Assembly: GCF_005938105.1 (NCBI RefSeq)
Contig: NZ_VCPE01000001.1
Location: forward strand, 310,001 to 374,000
Source of the DNA: Brucella haematophila
GTDB lineage: Bacteria; Pseudomonadota; Alphaproteobacteria; Rhizobiales; Rhizobiaceae
DNA: 64,000 bases
Direction: 5' to 3'
Shown: one piece after another, positions 61,903 through 64,000 of the stretch
Position numbering within the stretch: position 1 is the first letter of the stretch
Layout of the letters: each line of letters opens with the position of its first letter
Program-made: the position numbers and the translations under genes
Notes under the pieces: generated by a model
What the model was told of the DNA's origin: nothing
Databases searched by the model: none
What the model saw: only the letters and a program-made list of their open reading frames with translations

Positions 61903-62313
61903 TCAGGCGCTTTCGGCCTTTTCTTCACGCATTTGCCGGATCACATCCGAAGCAACACGCATCGCGTCGAGCGCGGCAGGCACACCGCAATAAATCGCGG
62001 CCTGAAGAATGACCTCAACGATCTCGTTTTCGGTCACGCCATTGTTCAATGCGCCGCGAACGTGGATCTTGATTTCATGCGGGCGGTTCAGCGCCGTCAG
62101 CATGGCGAGGTTGAGAAAACTGCGGGTCTTGCGCTCGAGACCGGGGCGGGTCCAGATTTCACCCCAGCACCATTCGGTGACGAGCTTTTGAAGCGGTGCG
62201 GTCAGGTCATCGGCATTGGCCAGCGATGGCGCGACATAAGCCTCGCCAAGCACTTCGCGCCGAACCTTCAACCCCTTCTGGAATTGTTCACCGTTGAATT
62301 CAGGACGAGTCAT
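61903..62313 (-). CDS. Carboxymuconolactone decarboxylase/AhpD-like protein
   Basis: The 136-residue helical protein has the CMD-family core: TEWCWGEIWTRPGLERKTRS, LNLAMLTALNRPHEIKIHVR and EVILQAAIYCGVPAAL. It resembles 4-carboxymuconolactone decarboxylase in length and spacing; only one Cys is at the AhpD position, so peroxidase activity is less likely. It is first in the minus-strand cluster, just after the divergent promoter region. Confidence 0.87.
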   Translation of the reverse strand: MTRPEFNGEQFQKGLKVRREVLGEAYVAPSLANADDLTAPLQKLVTEWCWGEIWTRPGLERKTRSFLNLAMLTALNRPHEIKIHVRGALNNGVTENEIVEVILQAAIYCGVPAALDAMRVASDVIRQMREEKAESA

Positions 62314-62380
62314 ACATCTCTCCGTTAAGGTGGCAGTGTGCCAGCTTGTCCCCGTGGTTTTGTCTTTCTTATTGACCCAA

Positions 62381-62438
62381 GGTTAGACATGCCGGACTTG
62401 ACCTGTCAATAGATTGTATGACAAGATTACGGTCATAC
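62381..62438. promoter_or_regulatory. Divergent control region with inverted repeats
   Basis: GTATGAC (62416-62422) and GTCATAC (62432-62438) form a perfect 7-bp inverted repeat with a 9-bp gap. TTGACCTGTCAA at 62398-62409 is a second dyad. On the minus strand TTGACA (62404-62409), a 17-bp spacer and CTAACC (62381-62386) could be the promoter of the catabolic cluster. The regulator that would bind is not encoded in view. Confidence 0.55.
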
Positions 62439-62501
62439 TGTAGGCTAAGATGAAATTGTTCGGCGCATCGACGTCGAATGTGCTTGTGGGGCGGGAGGAT
62501 C

Positions 62502-63353
62502 ATGGCGGAGCCGATAACGGGATCTGACGGGGAAATAGTACCCTTCGAGCTTTATGCCTTACGTTACGCCACCCATGGCGGGCGAACGATCAAAGACAAT
62601 TTTCTACATGTCTCTGATCCGCATGAGTCGGGAGCAGATCTCGACTATTTCGTCTGGCTCGCCCGGCGCGGTGACGAGGTTTTCGTTATCGATACCGGCT
62701 TCGGGCAGGACGCCGCCGATGCGCGCGGGAGAACCTTGCTGCGAAAGCCGGTGGATGCGCTGGCGCTTCTCGGTGTGGATGCAGGTAAGGTGTCCCAGGT
62801 CGTGCTGACACATCTCCACTACGATCATGCGGGAACGCTTGGCGATTTTCCGGCAGCGCATTTTCATTTGCAGGTTGATGAGGCGGGACACGCCACCGGC
62901 CCCTGCATGTGCGACCCGAAAGCGCGTGCTCCTTTCGATGTTGAAAACATCGTTGCCTATATCCGCAGCCTTTATGCGGGCAGGATTGAGTTTCACCGCG
63001 GCGACCGGGAGCTTTCGCCCGGATTCTGGCTTCATGCTGTGCCGGGCCACAGTGCCGGTTTGCAGGCGGTTCGCGTCTATACCGCGCGTGGCTGGGTGGT
63101 GCTGGCTTCCGATGCGACGCATTTTTACGCCAATATGGAGCATCGCAATCCGTTTCCCGTGCTCTACGATGAAGCTTCTCTCATTCGCGGCTATGCCCGG
63201 TTGACCGAACTGGCACCAAGCCTCGATCATATTGTTCCGGGCCACGACCCGGCGGTTATGCAGGCCTATTCAGCACCTTCGGCTGAACTGGAGGGGATCG
63301 TCGTTCGGCTCGACGTTGCGCCAAGTTTGAGGTGGGAGGAGCTGGCGCGATGA
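62502..63353 (+). CDS. Metallo-beta-lactamase-fold hydrolase (AHL-lactonase-like)
   Basis: The 283-residue protein has the metal motif VVLTHLHYDHAGTLG (HxHxDH) and later ligands in AVPGHSAGLQ (His), VVLASDATHFY (Asp) and IVPGHDPAVMQ (His). It resembles N-acyl homoserine lactonases and related lactonases. The start at ATG 62502 has GGGAGGA before it. It is divergent from the catabolic cluster and overlaps the SDR gene by 4 bases, so a lactone or ester intermediate of the same pathway is a fair guess; quorum quenching is the alternative. Confidence 0.87.
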   Translation: MAEPITGSDGEIVPFELYALRYATHGGRTIKDNFLHVSDPHESGADLDYFVWLARRGDEVFVIDTGFGQDAADARGRTLLRKPVDALALLGVDAGKVSQVVLTHLHYDHAGTLGDFPAAHFHLQVDEAGHATGPCMCDPKARAPFDVENIVAYIRSLYAGRIEFHRGDRELSPGFWLHAVPGHSAGLQAVRVYTARGWVVLASDATHFYANMEHRNPFPVLYDEASLIRGYARLTELAPSLDHIVPGHDPAVMQAYSAPSAELEGIVVRLDVAPSLRWEELAR

Positions 63354-64000
63354 CGCTTGCAACAGGACGTGGTGTTCTGATCACCGGTTCGGCCCTTGGT
63401 CTCGGGCTGGAACTGGCCCGCAGCTTTGCAAAGGCCGGTGATCGTGTGTTTCTCACCGATATTCTGCCCGAAGTGAGCAATGCCGCGACGGCGCTGAGCC
63501 GTGAAACAGGCCAGCCGGTCGGCTCATCAGTGATCGATCTGTCTGAAACCGGTGCAGCCGATCACCTTGCAGCTATTGCAACCGAACAGTTGGGCGGGAT
63601 CGATATTCTGATCAACAATGCGGTCATTCGCAAAATGTCGCCGGTGCAGGCGTTGGCCGATTCCGATTGGGACAAGGCGCTGGAGGTCAATCTGTCTGCT
63701 CCTTTCCGGCTGATTCGCGCCTGTCTGCCGGGCATGCAGGCCCGGGGTTGGGGGCGGATCGTCAATATGGCGTCGGTTTACAGCCTGATCGCGCTGGCCG
63801 GTCGTGCGGATTATGTCACCACCAAACACGCAATGATTGGCCTGACGCGGACGGTTGCGCTGGAACTGGCCTCATCCTCAATCACCTGCAACGCGATCTG
63901 CCCCGGGCTGATGGCAACCGATTCCGCCCTTGGCCGCATTGAAGTGCTGGCTGCGGAAAAGGGCATCAGCACTGAAGAGGCGACGCGTCTTTTCCTTTCC
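63350..64000 (+). CDS. SDR-family oxidoreductase, N-terminal part
   Basis: The frame starts at ATG 63350 (ATGA overlap with the lactonase-like gene) and runs off the window after 217 codons. It has the cofactor motif VLITGSALGLGLELARSFAK, ILINNAV, and the active-site Ser in VNMASVYSL with YVTTKHAMIGL (YxxxK). TNAICPG-type sequence (TCNAICPGLMAT) follows. It belongs to the 3-oxoacyl-ACP reductase/3-hydroxybutyrate dehydrogenase-like SDRs. It probably oxidises a hydroxy intermediate in the adjacent pathway. Confidence 0.9.
   Translation, partial: MTLATGRGVLITGSALGLGLELARSFAKAGDRVFLTDILPEVSNAATALSRETGQPVGSSVIDLSETGAADHLAAIATEQLGGIDILINNAVIRKMSPVQALADSDWDKALEVNLSAPFRLIRACLPGMQARGWGRIVNMASVYSLIALAGRADYVTTKHAMIGLTRTVALELASSSITCNAICPGLMATDSALGRIEVLAAEKGISTEEATRLFLS

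Noticed and set aside
60319-62328. 669-residue plus-strand open frame opposite the HpaB-type and CMD-like genes
   Set aside because: It covers two real genes in the antisense direction and has no domain resemblance.
62502-63353. Firm assignment as a quorum-quenching AHL lactonase
   Set aside because: The metal motif is shared by many lactonases and hydrolases, and the operon with an SDR next to a catabolic cluster gives an equally good explanation.

Overview
The window reads as part of a Brucella/Ochrobactrum-type alphaproteobacterial replicon, probably the second chromosome. This is inferred from an intact minCDE operon beside large sugar and polyamine ABC transporter operons, two palindromic intergenic repeats of the Brucella Bru-RS kind, one rhizobial dispersed palindrome, and two alpha-r14 (NfeR1-type) small RNA genes. 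Coding density is high. I see no tRNA, rRNA, CRISPR array or insertion sequence.

Layout. 1-6803: a surface-sugar cluster (end of a DUF4038/GH140-like hydrolase, NAD-dependent epimerase, M28-like DUF4910 protein, RfbC-like epimerase, sugar C-methyltransferase, glucose-1-phosphate cytidylyltransferase, PIG-L deacetylase). 6804-8308: a non-coding stretch with two minus-strand small RNA genes and a Bru-RS-like repeat. 8309-10198: minCDE. 10278-14880: two very small proteins, a divergent ArgP/LysE pair sharing a 12-bp inverted repeat, an AraC regulator and two small exported proteins. 14888-21811: an RND efflux pump (permease and adaptor) and three membrane or hydrolase genes. 22145-30346: a carbohydrate operon (YihV-like PfkB kinase, DapA-family aldolase, GntR regulator, four-gene ABC importer) followed by anmK. 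30406-30691: the second copy of the two-sRNA module. 30784-33213: a PAS-GGDEF-EAL protein and a T4 endonuclease V homologue. 33407-38900: a ydcSTUVW-type polyamine importer and gamma-aminobutyraldehyde dehydrogenase operon, with a LysR gene upstream. 40374-45671: a Pls/PosA-type membrane NRPS with a GNAT acetyltransferase and a phosphopantetheinyl transferase. 45730-53702: dhaL, dhaK and an RbsABC-like importer with a divergent LacI regulator. 53813-62313: a minus-strand catabolic cluster (GMC oxidoreductase, NicX homologue, flavin reductase, two amidases, NTF2-like protein, HpaB-type monooxygenase, AhpD/CMD-like protein). 62502-64000: a divergent lactonase-like protein and the start of an SDR dehydrogenase.

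How it fits together. Most of the window takes up and oxidises small organic nutrients. The best candidates for undescribed biology are four. (1) The duplicated two-sRNA module: each alpha-r14 copy shows three CTCCTCCTCCC loops, and these match purine-rich ribosome binding sites of transporter genes in the same window. (2) The three-gene Pls-like NRPS operon, whose substrate pocket looks suited to a cationic amino acid. (3) The NicX-centred cluster, which looks like a pathway for degrading an N-heteroaromatic compound; its iron ligands are at exactly the positions known for NicX. (4) The kinase/aldolase/ABC operon with a palindromic operator filling its promoter spacer.
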